The position numbers and the translations under genes were made by a program. Positions 52,293 to 60,730 of a DNA stretch of 64,000 nt are shown one piece after another. Location: positions 62,001 to 126,000 of the forward strand of contig JBMOOJ010000056.1 in the NCBI GenBank assembly GCA_049323835.1. Direction: 5' to 3'. This DNA comes from SG-bin9 sp049323835. GTDB lineage: Bacteria; Pseudomonadota; Alphaproteobacteria; Rhizobiales; Xanthobacteraceae. Position 1 is the stretch's first letter; each line of letters starts with the position of its first letter. The notes below the pieces were generated by a model. The model did no database searches and was not told the origin of the DNA. It saw nothing but the letters and a program-made list of their open reading frames with translations.

Positions 52293-53048
52293 ATGATGTC
52301 GCGCCTCTCTGAGAAAACGCAAGGGCTGGACCTGCCGCCCGGCTACGATCTCGTCACCCTGCGCGAGCTGGGCAATGCCTTTGAGCATGCCGTGTCCATT
52401 GCCGGAAAGGCCGGCGCCGGCACGCTGGTCTGGACGCGGCGTTACGATCTCGTCGAGTTCGCGCTGGTGCTGGAGCCGGATGAACCGCTGAAAACCGCGC
52501 GCCGCGCGCTGTTCATCTGCATGAATGCGCTGGCGGACGCCATCGCCAGCCACTGTCCGCCCGAGCGCGAGGTCACGTTCGGTTTCCCCGACGTCGTCTA
52601 CTTCGATCGCGGATTGCTGGGCGGCGCGCGGTTCGCCTGGCCGCGGAATTGCGGCGAAACCGAAGTTCCGGAGTGGCTCGTCTTTGGCGCGATGCTGCGG
52701 GCCGCCGATCTCGTTCACATGGACTCGGGCGAGATGCCGGATGGCGCGTCATTGCTCGCCGAAGGCTTCGAAATGGTCGAGACGGACGCCATCATCGAGA
52801 GCTTCGCGCGGCACCTGATGACCGGGTTCGATCAGTGGCGCGAATATGGTTTTGATCCGGCGGCCCGGGCTTATCTTGAACGGGTGCCGACCGGAAAAGC
52901 GGGCGAGCTGAAGAAAATCGACGGCAACGGCGACCTGCTGATCAAGCTGCCGGCCGAGCGCGGGCCGCCGCAGCGCACAGTGCTGATCGATACGCTGGCG
53001 CGTGCGGCATGGTATGATGCCAGCCATCGCGGCCCGAAATTCCGCTGA
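52293..53048 (+). CDS. Biotin/lipoate-ligase-like protein, probably not a ligase
   Basis: 251 residues with a fold resembling the LplA/BPL/LipB superfamily: ELGNAFEHAVSIAGKAGAGTLVWTRRYDLVEFALVLEPDEPL, ALADAIASHCPPEREVTFGFPDVVYFDRGLLGGARFAWP. Where ligases have KWPND the protein has FGFPD, and I find no catalytic lysine at the later position, so adenylation and transfer are doubtful. No biotinyl or lipoyl domain protein is encoded nearby. The first gene of the long plus-strand accessory series, it probably has a binding role in formate dehydrogenase maturation (inference). A second ATG at 52296 is equally likely. Confidence 0.7.
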   Translation: MMSRLSEKTQGLDLPPGYDLVTLRELGNAFEHAVSIAGKAGAGTLVWTRRYDLVEFALVLEPDEPLKTARRALFICMNALADAIASHCPPEREVTFGFPDVVYFDRGLLGGARFAWPRNCGETEVPEWLVFGAMLRAADLVHMDSGEMPDGASLLAEGFEMVETDAIIESFARHLMTGFDQWREYGFDPAARAYLERVPTGKAGELKKIDGNGDLLIKLPAERGPPQRTVLIDTLARAAWYDASHRGPKFR

Positions 53049-53067
53049 GAGAGATGCTGAAACCGCG

Positions 53068-53628
53068 ATGCTGAAGCTGCCGCGCACCATCAGGCTCGAC
53101 CCGTCGGACACGTTCGTGTTCGCGCGCGCCGCTGAACCGGGCGAATGGGCGGTATCGGGCGCGTTCGTGTTTTGGGATCGCGATCCGGAAACGATGGAGG
53201 CAAAGCAGCGCACCGCCCTGCGCTCGGGCTTGCTCGGCATCGATAGCCTCGGCTGGTCGACGCTTGCGGTCGTGACGGACGCGACCGAGGCGGAGCGCGA
53301 TCAGGCGATCACGCGGCTGGCGCAGCAACTGGTCGATCATTTCGGAGCGCCGGACCTCGCCGCCGCCCGTGCAGCGGCGGAAGAAGAGGTCGCGTTCGCG
53401 GCCTCGCTGTGCAATCACCCGCCGCAGACGTTGCTCGCGGTGCATCGTTCAGTCGAGGACGGCGAGGTCCGCGAGCGGTTCCGCACCCTGAAACCGCGCC
53501 CCGCCGCGCCAGGCAGCGATCGCATCCATGCGCACGCGCGCGCGTTTACGTTCCATGATGTCGAGGGCGACGACGGCATCACCGAGGAGGTCGATCTCCG
53601 CGGGTTTATAAAGACGGATCGGACATGA
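53068..53628 (+). CDS. DUF6505-type formate dehydrogenase-linked protein
   Basis: 186 residues, no signal peptide or membrane helix. It opens LKLPRTIRLDPSDTFVFARAAEPGEWAVSGAFVFWD, has a helical middle rich in Glu/Ala (EAERDQAITRLAQQLVDHFGAPDLAAARAAAEEEVAFAASL), and ends with FHDVEGDDGITEEVDLRGFIK. I recognise it only as one of the uncharacterised proteins that accompany this type of locus. The stop overlaps the next start (ATGA), so the gene order is translationally locked. Function unknown. Confidence 0.65.
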   Translation: MLKLPRTIRLDPSDTFVFARAAEPGEWAVSGAFVFWDRDPETMEAKQRTALRSGLLGIDSLGWSTLAVVTDATEAERDQAITRLAQQLVDHFGAPDLAAARAAAEEEVAFAASLCNHPPQTLLAVHRSVEDGEVRERFRTLKPRPAAPGSDRIHAHARAFTFHDVEGDDGITEEVDLRGFIKTDRT

Positions 53629-54647
53629 GAGAGTTCTGGGTGGCTTCCGGCCATCATCTGACGGTGCGGGGCGATCACGGCGGGCTCATGGTCACGCCGG
53701 AACTGATCATGGCGTATCTGGCGCGCCCCGAACTCCTGCCCCCGGACGACGCCTGCGCGGCCGAGCGCGCGCTGCATACGAGCCTGATGGCCGATCCGAT
53801 GCGCACGGTGAAGGGCAGCGAGATCGCGGCGATCAAGGACGAGGATGCGCGCGAGAACTGGATGCTGATGCTGGGTTTCCGCGACCGGCTGATCGCAGCG
53901 CCATCGCTCGAGGCCGTCTATTCCAGCCTCGCGCGCAACGGCGCGGGAGGGCTGCCGCCGATCTTCATCTCGCAGCTCTGCCACCTCGTGATGCGCAATG
54001 CGCTCGAAGGCTGCGACGATCCTTACGTGCTGCGGGCGGCGGAACTGTTCTTCCGGGCCCAGAAGGCGACCGTTCACAACGATACGCTGCTGCTGGCCGA
54101 CGCAGAGATCGTCGATGCGCGCCAGCAGGCCGAGCACGGCCACGCCCATGCATCGCCGCTGATCGCGATGCTGCAGCCGAGCGAATTTGCGGAAATGGAC
54201 GTGATGGACGACGAGAACGCATGGACCTACTGGTCGCGCTCGGACGCCCATACCATGGTGATGAACATCGGCGGCAACGCCAAGGCTCGCGAGGGGCTGT
54301 GCCGTGCGGTCGAACGCTGGATCGCGCATCTCGTTGGCGTTGCGGTGAAAGCCGAGCCGGTGGCATCGATCGAGGATCGGGACTGGCGCTGGTTCGTCGG
54401 CCTCGATGGCGAGGCGACGCGGATCGGCAACGCGCTCTGGAAGGGCGAGGCACTCGATCCGGACGATCCGGCCCGCATCGTCGCGCTGATGAAGCTGACG
54501 ATCGAGGATCGGCAGCTGGTGGACAAGCGTGTCGGCGACAAGCCAATCTATCTCATCCTGGCTATGGGATCGGACAAGATCGTCCGCATGAAGCCGCAGA
54601 ATCTGATTGCCGGCCTGCCGCTGACGCAAGCGGCGCAGATGACATGA
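53625..54647 (+). CDS. DUF6352-type formate dehydrogenase-linked protein
   Basis: 340 residues, soluble and acidic, mostly helical. It starts REFWVASGHHLTVRGDHGGLMVTPELIMAYLARPEL and contains LCHLVMRNALEGCDDPYVLRAAELFFRAQK and SRSDAHTMVMNIGGNAKAREGLCRAVERWIAHL. No catalytic motif of a known family was found. It overlaps the DUF6505 gene by four bases and precedes DUF3305 by 22. Conserved company with a formate dehydrogenase suggests a maturation or quality-control role (inference). Confidence 0.65.
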   Translation: MREFWVASGHHLTVRGDHGGLMVTPELIMAYLARPELLPPDDACAAERALHTSLMADPMRTVKGSEIAAIKDEDARENWMLMLGFRDRLIAAPSLEAVYSSLARNGAGGLPPIFISQLCHLVMRNALEGCDDPYVLRAAELFFRAQKATVHNDTLLLADAEIVDARQQAEHGHAHASPLIAMLQPSEFAEMDVMDDENAWTYWSRSDAHTMVMNIGGNAKAREGLCRAVERWIAHLVGVAVKAEPVASIEDRDWRWFVGLDGEATRIGNALWKGEALDPDDPARIVALMKLTIEDRQLVDKRVGDKPIYLILAMGSDKIVRMKPQNLIAGLPLTQAAQMT

Positions 54648-54669
54648 GCATGTTGCCGGAGGCTCTTGC

Positions 54670-55170
54670 ATGAATCAGGCGAGCCGCGAGGTCGGAGTGG
54701 TTGTGAGCCGGAGGCCGGTCGACAACCCCTGGATCGACCACATCTGGTCGCCGGTGATGATCATGGCCGAAGCGCCGGCAACGGCGCCGTGGAGCAAGCT
54801 GCCGGACGATGGCAGCGGCGCGACACTCTACTACGCCGGCCCTGCGCTCATCGATCTGTTCAGCACCGACACAGCGAACTATCGCGACAACCTGATCATG
54901 GATGTGCCGCAAGTCTGGGTGGCGCTGCGTATCCAGGTTGCGGGCGAAGAGCTTGAGGTGGTCAAGGTGACCGCCGATCCGACCGAGGGCGAGGCGTTGT
55001 TCTCGGCCGGCTCGGACGTCATCGGCACCGTGCCGATGCCGCCGGATATTGCGTCCTGGGTTGCGGGCTTCGTCGATCAGTTCCATGTCGAGCAGACCTT
55101 CATCAAGCGCAAGCGTGACCGCTCTGGAGGCCGCCGCAGCGCGCGTGAGGACGAAGGAGGTGCGGGATGA
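54670..55170 (+). CDS. DUF3305 protein
   Basis: 166 residues. The family pattern is visible in VGVVVSRRPVDNPWIDHIWSPVMI near the N-terminus, YYAGPALIDLFSTDTANYRDNL, and VWVALRI. The C-terminus is basic (KRKRDRSGGRRSAR). DUF3305 and DUF3306 genes nearly always travel together beside formate dehydrogenase operons (family knowledge), so a joint accessory role is likely, but the activity is unknown. ATGA overlap with the following gene. Confidence 0.82.
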   Translation: MNQASREVGVVVSRRPVDNPWIDHIWSPVMIMAEAPATAPWSKLPDDGSGATLYYAGPALIDLFSTDTANYRDNLIMDVPQVWVALRIQVAGEELEVVKVTADPTEGEALFSAGSDVIGTVPMPPDIASWVAGFVDQFHVEQTFIKRKRDRSGGRRSAREDEGGAG

Positions 55171-55874
55171 GCGGGGAGGACAACTTTCTCGCTCGCTGGT
55201 CGCAGCGCAAACGCGATGCCAAACGCGCCGAACGCGAGCGCGATACAGAGGCTGCCGTTGTTGCGAAGGATGCCGTCTCGGACGACGGCAAGTCCTTGCC
55301 GCCCGGTGAGGCGGCATCCGATGCGCAAGACGAGAAGCCGTTCGATCTCGAAAGCCTTCCGAAACTCGATGAACTGACCTCGGCGAGCGACATCCGCGGA
55401 TATCTGCAGAAGGGTGTGCCGGATGATCTGCGCAATGCGGCGCTCCGCAAGGTGTGGGCGCTTGATCCGGTGATTCGCGACTATGTCAGTCCCGCCCTCG
55501 ACTATGCCTATGACTGGAATGTCCCCGGCGGCGTTCCGGGGAACGGCGAGCTTGCACCGGGGACCGATGTGGCCAGCATGGTCGCGCGGGTCTTCGGTGG
55601 CGGTCCAGACAGCTCCGCGCTGCAAAATGCCGCGAATGTGATTGAGCAAGTTGCACCGCAACCGGCCGAGCAAAACGTGGCGCAGGATTCGGTCAGACGC
55701 TCGCACCAGACGGATCAAATTGACGCACAGTCGCGGGAAGTCCGGCAAAATCTCGATCGAGCGTCAACTGACGATGTTCAACAGGCGGGAATATCCAGCG
55801 AGATGGATTCGGATACCTCTCCTGCGTCGCAGCAAAAGCCACGGCGTCATGGTGGCGCGATGCCGCACTTGTAG
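55167..55874 (+). CDS. DUF3306 protein
   Basis: 235 residues. FLARWSQRKRDAKRAE opens the protein, followed by a low-complexity linker, then LPKLDELTSASDIRGYLQKGVPDDLRNAALRKVWALDPVIRDYV, the conserved core of DUF3306. ALDYAYDWNVPGG ends the domain near 120. The last 80 residues are polar and probably disordered. Coupled to DUF3305 by ATGA overlap. Function unknown; it is presumed to act with DUF3305 on formate dehydrogenase. Confidence 0.82.
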   Translation: MSGEDNFLARWSQRKRDAKRAERERDTEAAVVAKDAVSDDGKSLPPGEAASDAQDEKPFDLESLPKLDELTSASDIRGYLQKGVPDDLRNAALRKVWALDPVIRDYVSPALDYAYDWNVPGGVPGNGELAPGTDVASMVARVFGGGPDSSALQNAANVIEQVAPQPAEQNVAQDSVRRSHQTDQIDAQSREVRQNLDRASTDDVQQAGISSEMDSDTSPASQQKPRRHGGAMPHL

Positions 55875-55890
55875 ACCAAAGTCTTGCATG

Positions 55891-55951
55891 CATAGGGACA
55901 ACCTATGTTACACCTTCTCCAATCTAGAACCCTTCTAGCCCGTTGGGTTCT
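55891..55951 (+). promoter_or_regulatory. Two small hairpins in the leader of the torD-fdh genes
   Basis: CATAGG/CCTATG (55891-55907) and AGAACCC/GGGTTCT (55926-55951) lie in the only sizeable gap (122 bases) of the plus-strand series. An AT-richer stretch in the gap suggests a second promoter for the TorD and formate dehydrogenase genes. No Moco-riboswitch-like fold was recognised. Confidence 0.35.
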
Positions 55952-55996
55952 GGAAGTGCCCGTTGAAGAGGCACATGGGGGAGAAACGGTTCCGTC

Positions 55997-56809
55997 ATGC
56001 GTGACGCGGGTTTGGAGCAAGCGATCAAGGCTGCCGGAGGTGTCGCGTCACTTGCACGCGCCATCGGCATTGCCCAGCCGTCGGTTTCCGCCTGGTCACG
56101 GATTCCCGCCGAACGTGTTCTTGCAGTGGAAGCGATCACGCGCGTGCCCCGCTTTGTGCTGCGTCCCGACATCTTTGGGGCTGCGGAGAACGCGATGTCG
56201 GCCAACGCACATTCATCGACAAACGGCTCGTCTGCTGTCGATGAGGTCGATCTCCTGCGGGCAGCCGAATACGATCTGATCTCGCTCCTTCTCGGCAAGG
56301 CTCCCGATGCGGGAGTGCTGGAGCGCATCGCGACACTGCGGGGCGATTCGTCCGAGCTCGGCATGGCGCACATCGCGCTTGCGGATGCGGCCGCGTCGGT
56401 GAACGACACGATCGCCAGCCGTGAATTCTTCAACCTGTTTATCGGCGTCGGCCGCGGCGAGCTGCTGCCTTACGCCTCCTACTACATGACCGGCTTCCTG
56501 CACGAGCGGCCGCTGGCGCGGGTGCGCGAGGATCTCGCGCGCTTCGGCATCGAGCGGGTGGATGCAGTGCGCGAGCCCGAGGATCACATCGCCATTCTTT
56601 GCGAAGTGATGGCCTGCCTCGCGCGCGGCGATTTCGATGCCGACATCGCCGAGCAGGCAAAATTCTTCGACCGCCACATCAAGCCATGGGCGGCGCGTTT
56701 CTTCGCCGATCTCGAAATGTCGTCCGCCGCGAATTTCTATCGCGCGGTCGGCCGGGTCGGCCGGGTGTTCGTGGAATTGGAAGCCGAGGCGTTCGCGCTC
56801 GATCAATGA
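55997..56809 (+). CDS. TorD-family chaperone with N-terminal Cro/YdaS-like HTH
   Basis: 270 residues in two domains. Residues 4-60 form a helix-turn-helix of YdaS/Cro type (LEQAIKAAGGVASLARAIGIAQPSVSAWSRIPAERVLAVE). Residues about 82-265 are an all-helical TorD/DmsD redox-enzyme chaperone (LLRAAEYDLISLLLGKAPDAGVLERIA; EFFNLFIGVGRGELLPYASYYMTGFLHERPLARVREDLARFGI; PEDHIAILCEVMACLA). TorD chaperones guard the Tat signal and apo-catalytic subunit until cofactor loading. The HTH could link the folding state to gene expression, or be a protein-binding relic. Confidence 0.85.
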   Translation: MRDAGLEQAIKAAGGVASLARAIGIAQPSVSAWSRIPAERVLAVEAITRVPRFVLRPDIFGAAENAMSANAHSSTNGSSAVDEVDLLRAAEYDLISLLLGKAPDAGVLERIATLRGDSSELGMAHIALADAAASVNDTIASREFFNLFIGVGRGELLPYASYYMTGFLHERPLARVREDLARFGIERVDAVREPEDHIAILCEVMACLARGDFDADIAEQAKFFDRHIKPWAARFFADLEMSSAANFYRAVGRVGRVFVELEAEAFALDQ

Positions 56810-56864
56810 GCGGCGGCGCATCGGAATGACGGGACTGAACTGGTTATCGGAAGGGATGATCGCG

Positions 56865-57077
56865 ATGAGCAAGCCAGCCGACAAGACAGCGCCAGAAAGC
56901 AAGAAGCTCGACCGGCGCAGTTTCGTGATGATGGGTGGAGCAGGTGCAGCGGCCGCGGCCGTCGTTCCTGTCATCGGCGAAGCCGAGGCTGCACCCGAGA
57001 ACGCCAACGAGCGCACCAAGGCTCGTTACAAGGAAACCGATCACGTCAAGACGTTCTATCGCGTCAACCGCTACTGA
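56865..57077 (+). CDS. Small Tat-targeted formate dehydrogenase-region protein
   Basis: 70 residues with a twin-arginine signal, LDRRSFVMMGGAGAAAAAVVPVIG, and a short tail ARYKETDHVKTFYRVNRY. It matches what I recall of the formate-dehydrogenase-region Tat-target family (TIGR02811 type). GGAAGGG nine bases upstream selects the ATG at 56865. It sits immediately before the catalytic subunit and may be a minor subunit or export partner of the complex. Confidence 0.82.
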   Translation: MSKPADKTAPESKKLDRRSFVMMGGAGAAAAAVVPVIGEAEAAPENANERTKARYKETDHVKTFYRVNRY

Positions 57078-57090
57078 TGGATCAACGCTC

Positions 57091-60057
57091 ATGCTGACGA
57101 AAAGACGAGATGGAGCCACAAACCGTTCGCGCCTGCAGGGCATCGCCGCAGGGCTTGCGTCCGGAGTTCTCGACCGCCGTTCGTTCCTGCGCAAATCGGG
57201 TCTCGCCGCCGGTGGCGGTGCGGTGCTCGGGTTGTCGTCGTTCGGCTCGGTCCGCAAGGCCGAGGCCGGTCCGCAGGTCATCGGTGCGGCGACCGAACTG
57301 AAGAAGAACATCTGCACCCACTGTTCGGTGGGCTGCACGGTCATCGCCGAGGTTCAGAACGGCGTCTGGGTCGGCCAGGAATCGGGCTGGGACAGCCCGA
57401 TCAATCGCGGCTCGCATTGCGCCAAGGGCGCGGCGGTGCGCGAACTGGTGCACGGCGACCGCCGCCTCAAGTATCCGATGAAGCTCGTCAATGGCGAGTG
57501 GCAGCGCGTGTCATGGGACAAGGCGATCGACGAGATCGGCGACAAGATGCTCGATATCCGCGCCAAGTCCGGCGCCGACTCGATGTACCTGCTCGGCTCG
57601 GCCAAGTTCTCGAACGAAGGCGCCTATCTGTTCCGCAAGTTCGCGGCGTTCTGGGGCACCAATACCATCGACCACCAGGCCCGCATCTGCCACTCGACGA
57701 CCGTCGCCGGCGTCGCCAACACCTGGGGCTACGGTGCGCAGACCAACTCCTACAACGACATCCGCAACGCCAAGACCATTATCTTCATGGGGTCGAATGC
57801 GGCGGAGGCGCATCCGGTGTCGCTCCAGCACGTCCTGAGCGGCAAGGAGATCAACCGCGCCAACATGTTCGTGTTCGATCCGCGCTTCACGCGCACGGCC
57901 GCGCATGCGACCGAGTATGTGCGCTTCCGCTCCGGGACCGACATCGCGGTCGTCTGGGGCATGCTGTACCACATCTTCGAGAACGGCTGGGAAGACAAGC
58001 AGTTCATCCAGCAGCGCGTCTACGGCATGGATGAGATCCGCGCCGAGGTGAAAAAGTATCCTCCGGATGAAGTCGAACGCATCACCGGCATTCCCGGCGA
58101 ACAGCTCAAGAAGGTCGCCGAGACTTTCGCCAAGCAGCGCCCGTCGACCTTCATCTGGTGCATGGGCGGCACGCAGCACACGGTCGGCACTGCGAACGTT
58201 CGTGCCTACTGCAACCTTCTGCTTGCCACTGCAAACGTCGGCGCGTTCGGCACCGGTGCCAACATTTTCCGTGGCCACTGCAACGTGCAGGGCGCGACCG
58301 ACCTCGGCCTCGATATCACGTCGCTGCCGCTCTACTACGGCCTCGTCGAGGGCGCATGGCGCCATTGGGGCCGGGTCTGGGATGTCAGCTACGACTATCT
58401 GCAGTCGCGCTTCGACGAAGTGCCGGCCAAGGCCGGCCGTCCGGCGCGCACCCGCAAGCAGAACATGGAGACTCCAGGCATTCCGTGGACCCGCTGGTTC
58501 GACGCGACGCTGTCCAAGGCGGACGACGTCGACCAGAAGGATGCGGTCAAGGGCGTCTTCATCATGGGCCATGGCGGCAACACCATTCCGCGCATGACCG
58601 AAATGGTGAAGGGGGTCGAGGCGCTCGAACTGCTCGTCGTGTGCGACCCGCATCCGACAACGTTCGCCGCGCTCTCCGGCCGCAAGAACGGCACGTATCT
58701 TCTGCCGATCTGCACCCAGTTCGAAACGTCGGGCTCGCGCACCGCCTCGAACCGCTCGCTCCAGTGGGGCGAGCAGGTGGTCAAGCCGATCTTCGAATCG
58801 AAGGACGACTACGAGGTCATCTACCGCATTTCGGAGAAGCTCGGATTCGCCGCCCAGATGTTCAAGAACATCAAGGTGGAGAACAAGCGGCCGGTACCCG
58901 AGGATCTGTTGCGCGAGATCAATCGCGGCGGCTTCTCGACCGGTTATTCCGGCCAGTCGCCGGAGCGGCTCAAGGCGCACATGAAGAACCAGGACAAGTT
59001 CGACCTGGTGACGCTGCGCGCCAAGGCGGATGTGCCGGAGGTCGGCGGCGACTACTACGGCCTGCCATGGCCGTGCTGGGGTACGCCGGCAATCAAGCAT
59101 CCGGGCACCCACACGCTCTACAACGCCAGCCTTCATGTGAAGGATGGCGGCGGCACGTTCCGCGCCCGCTTCGGCGTCGTCTACGAGCAAAAACTCGCCG
59201 ACGGCACAACCAAGGTGCACAACATGCTGTCGGAGGGTTCCTACAGCAAGGACTCGGAGATCAAGGACGGCTATCCCGAGTTCACCTACGGCGTGCTGAA
59301 GAAGCTCGGCTGGGACAAGGATCTGACGGAAGCCGAGCTTGCGACCATCACGCGCATCGGCGGCAACAATCCGGATAACGTCGGCTGGGCGATCGATCTC
59401 TCGGGTGGCATCATCCGTGTCGCACTCGAGCACGGCTGTATCCCGTTCGGCAACGGCAAGGCCCGCGCGGTGGCGTGGAACCTGCCCGATCCGGTGCCGG
59501 TGCATCGCGAGCCGATCTATTCGCCGAAACCGGAACTGGTTGCGAAGTATCCGACGCGGCCTGACGGACGACAGTTCCGCATGGCCAACATCGGCTTCTC
59601 GATCCAGAAGGCCGCGGTGGACAAGGGGATCGCAAAGCAGTTCCCGATCATCCTCACCTCCGGCCGTCTCGTCGAGTACGAGGGCGGCGGCGAAGAGACT
59701 CGTTCGAACAAGTGGCTGGCCGAGTTGCAGCAGGACATGTTCGTCGAGATCAACCCCGCAGACGCGGCCGAGCGTGGCATCGCCGACGGCAGCTTCGTCT
59801 GGGTGACCGGTCCCGAAGCTGCCTCGAAGGCGCGCGTGAAAGCGCTGGTGACCGACCGCGTCGGCAAGGGCGTCGCGTTCATGCCCTTCCACTTCTCGGG
59901 CTGGTTCCAGGGCGTCGATCAGCGCGGCAACTACCCGAAGGGCACCGACCCGATCGTGCTTGGCGAAAGCGTCAACGCGGTGACAACCTATGGCTACGAT
60001 CCTGTGACCGGCATGCACGAAGGCAAGGCGACGCTTTGCCAGATCGCAGCGGCGTGA
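57091..60057 (+). CDS. Formate dehydrogenase catalytic subunit, cysteine type
   Basis: 988 residues of the DMSO-reductase family. The Tat signal is DRRSFLRKSGLAAGGGAVLG (28-47), so the enzyme is periplasmic. The proximal [4Fe-4S] motif is Cys75, Cys78, Cys82 and Cys110. The Mo/W ligand is Cys200 in HQARICHSTTVAG, where the E. coli enzymes use selenocysteine. His201 is conserved, and NIFRGHCNVQGATDLG and TSGRLVEYEGGGEETRSN mark the bis-MGD pocket. It oxidises formate to CO2 and passes electrons to the Fe-S subunit. Start ATG 57091; earlier codons extend into the preceding gene. Confidence 0.94.
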   Translation: MLTKRRDGATNRSRLQGIAAGLASGVLDRRSFLRKSGLAAGGGAVLGLSSFGSVRKAEAGPQVIGAATELKKNICTHCSVGCTVIAEVQNGVWVGQESGWDSPINRGSHCAKGAAVRELVHGDRRLKYPMKLVNGEWQRVSWDKAIDEIGDKMLDIRAKSGADSMYLLGSAKFSNEGAYLFRKFAAFWGTNTIDHQARICHSTTVAGVANTWGYGAQTNSYNDIRNAKTIIFMGSNAAEAHPVSLQHVLSGKEINRANMFVFDPRFTRTAAHATEYVRFRSGTDIAVVWGMLYHIFENGWEDKQFIQQRVYGMDEIRAEVKKYPPDEVERITGIPGEQLKKVAETFAKQRPSTFIWCMGGTQHTVGTANVRAYCNLLLATANVGAFGTGANIFRGHCNVQGATDLGLDITSLPLYYGLVEGAWRHWGRVWDVSYDYLQSRFDEVPAKAGRPARTRKQNMETPGIPWTRWFDATLSKADDVDQKDAVKGVFIMGHGGNTIPRMTEMVKGVEALELLVVCDPHPTTFAALSGRKNGTYLLPICTQFETSGSRTASNRSLQWGEQVVKPIFESKDDYEVIYRISEKLGFAAQMFKNIKVENKRPVPEDLLREINRGGFSTGYSGQSPERLKAHMKNQDKFDLVTLRAKADVPEVGGDYYGLPWPCWGTPAIKHPGTHTLYNASLHVKDGGGTFRARFGVVYEQKLADGTTKVHNMLSEGSYSKDSEIKDGYPEFTYGVLKKLGWDKDLTEAELATITRIGGNNPDNVGWAIDLSGGIIRVALEHGCIPFGNGKARAVAWNLPDPVPVHREPIYSPKPELVAKYPTRPDGRQFRMANIGFSIQKAAVDKGIAKQFPIILTSGRLVEYEGGGEETRSNKWLAELQQDMFVEINPADAAERGIADGSFVWVTGPEAASKARVKALVTDRVGKGVAFMPFHFSGWFQGVDQRGNYPKGTDPIVLGESVNAVTTYGYDPVTGMHEGKATLCQIAAA

Positions 60058-60071
60058 GGGGGAGATAAACA

Positions 60072-60668
60072 ATGGCTCGCGTCAAATTTCTCTGTGATGC
60101 CGACCGCTGCATTGAATGCAATGCCTGCGTGACGGCCTGCAAAAACGAACATGACGTGCCGTGGGGCATCAACCGCCGGCGCGTCGTGACCATCAACGAC
60201 GGCAAGCCGGGCGAACGCTCGGTGTCGATGGCCTGCATGCACTGCACCGACGCGCCTTGCGCGGCGGTGTGTCCGGTGTCGTGCTTCTACACCACGGCGG
60301 ATGCGGTGGTGCTGCACTCGAAGGACCTGTGCATCGGCTGCGGTTACTGCTTCTACGCCTGTCCGTTCGGCGCGCCGCAGTACCCGAAGGTCGGCAACTT
60401 CGGTTCGCGCGGCAAGATGGACAAGTGCACCTACTGCGCCGGCGGTCCGGAAGCGGACTCGACGCCGGCCGAGTACGTCAAGTATGGCCAGAACCGCCTT
60501 GCTGAAGGCAAGCTGCCGATCTGCGCCGAGATGTGCTCGACCAAGTCGCTGCTCGCCGGTGACGGCGCGATCATCGCGGAAATCTACAAGGAGCGCGTGA
60601 TGAAGCGCGGCTATGGCTCGGGAGCCTGGGGCTGGAAGACGGCCTACAAGGAAACCATTGCCAGCTGA
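60072..60668 (+). CDS. Formate dehydrogenase iron-sulfur subunit
   Basis: 198 residues with sixteen cysteines in four ferredoxin-like clusters: CIECNACVTACK near 13, CMHCTDAPCAAVCP near 55, CIGCGYCFYACP near 87 and the split CTYC...CAEMC set near 120-155. It carries electrons from the catalytic subunit to the cytochrome b. There is no C-terminal membrane anchor as in FdnH, so it is the shorter form. 14 bases after the catalytic gene, with GGGGGAG in the gap. Confidence 0.94.
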   Translation: MARVKFLCDADRCIECNACVTACKNEHDVPWGINRRRVVTINDGKPGERSVSMACMHCTDAPCAAVCPVSCFYTTADAVVLHSKDLCIGCGYCFYACPFGAPQYPKVGNFGSRGKMDKCTYCAGGPEADSTPAEYVKYGQNRLAEGKLPICAEMCSTKSLLAGDGAIIAEIYKERVMKRGYGSGAWGWKTAYKETIAS

Positions 60669-60730
60669 GACCCGCCGCCGCCGCGTTCGCGCGGCGGCGT
60701 TCGTGAACATGCGACGGAAGGTTGATGCCG

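Noticed and set aside
55875..55996. Molybdenum-cofactor riboswitch ahead of the TorD and formate dehydrogenase genes
   Set aside because: Only two short hairpins are present; the multi-stem Moco aptamer outline is not recognisable.
57688..57692. Possible selenocysteine position in the formate dehydrogenase
   Set aside because: The metal-ligand codon is an ordinary Cys (Cys200) and the frame has no internal TGA, so no SECIS element or Sec machinery is needed.
57511..60072. 853-codon minus-strand open frame
   Set aside because: It is the mirror of the formate dehydrogenase catalytic gene; its His/Arg/Val-rich product has no domain. GC-rich codon bias creates long antisense frames.
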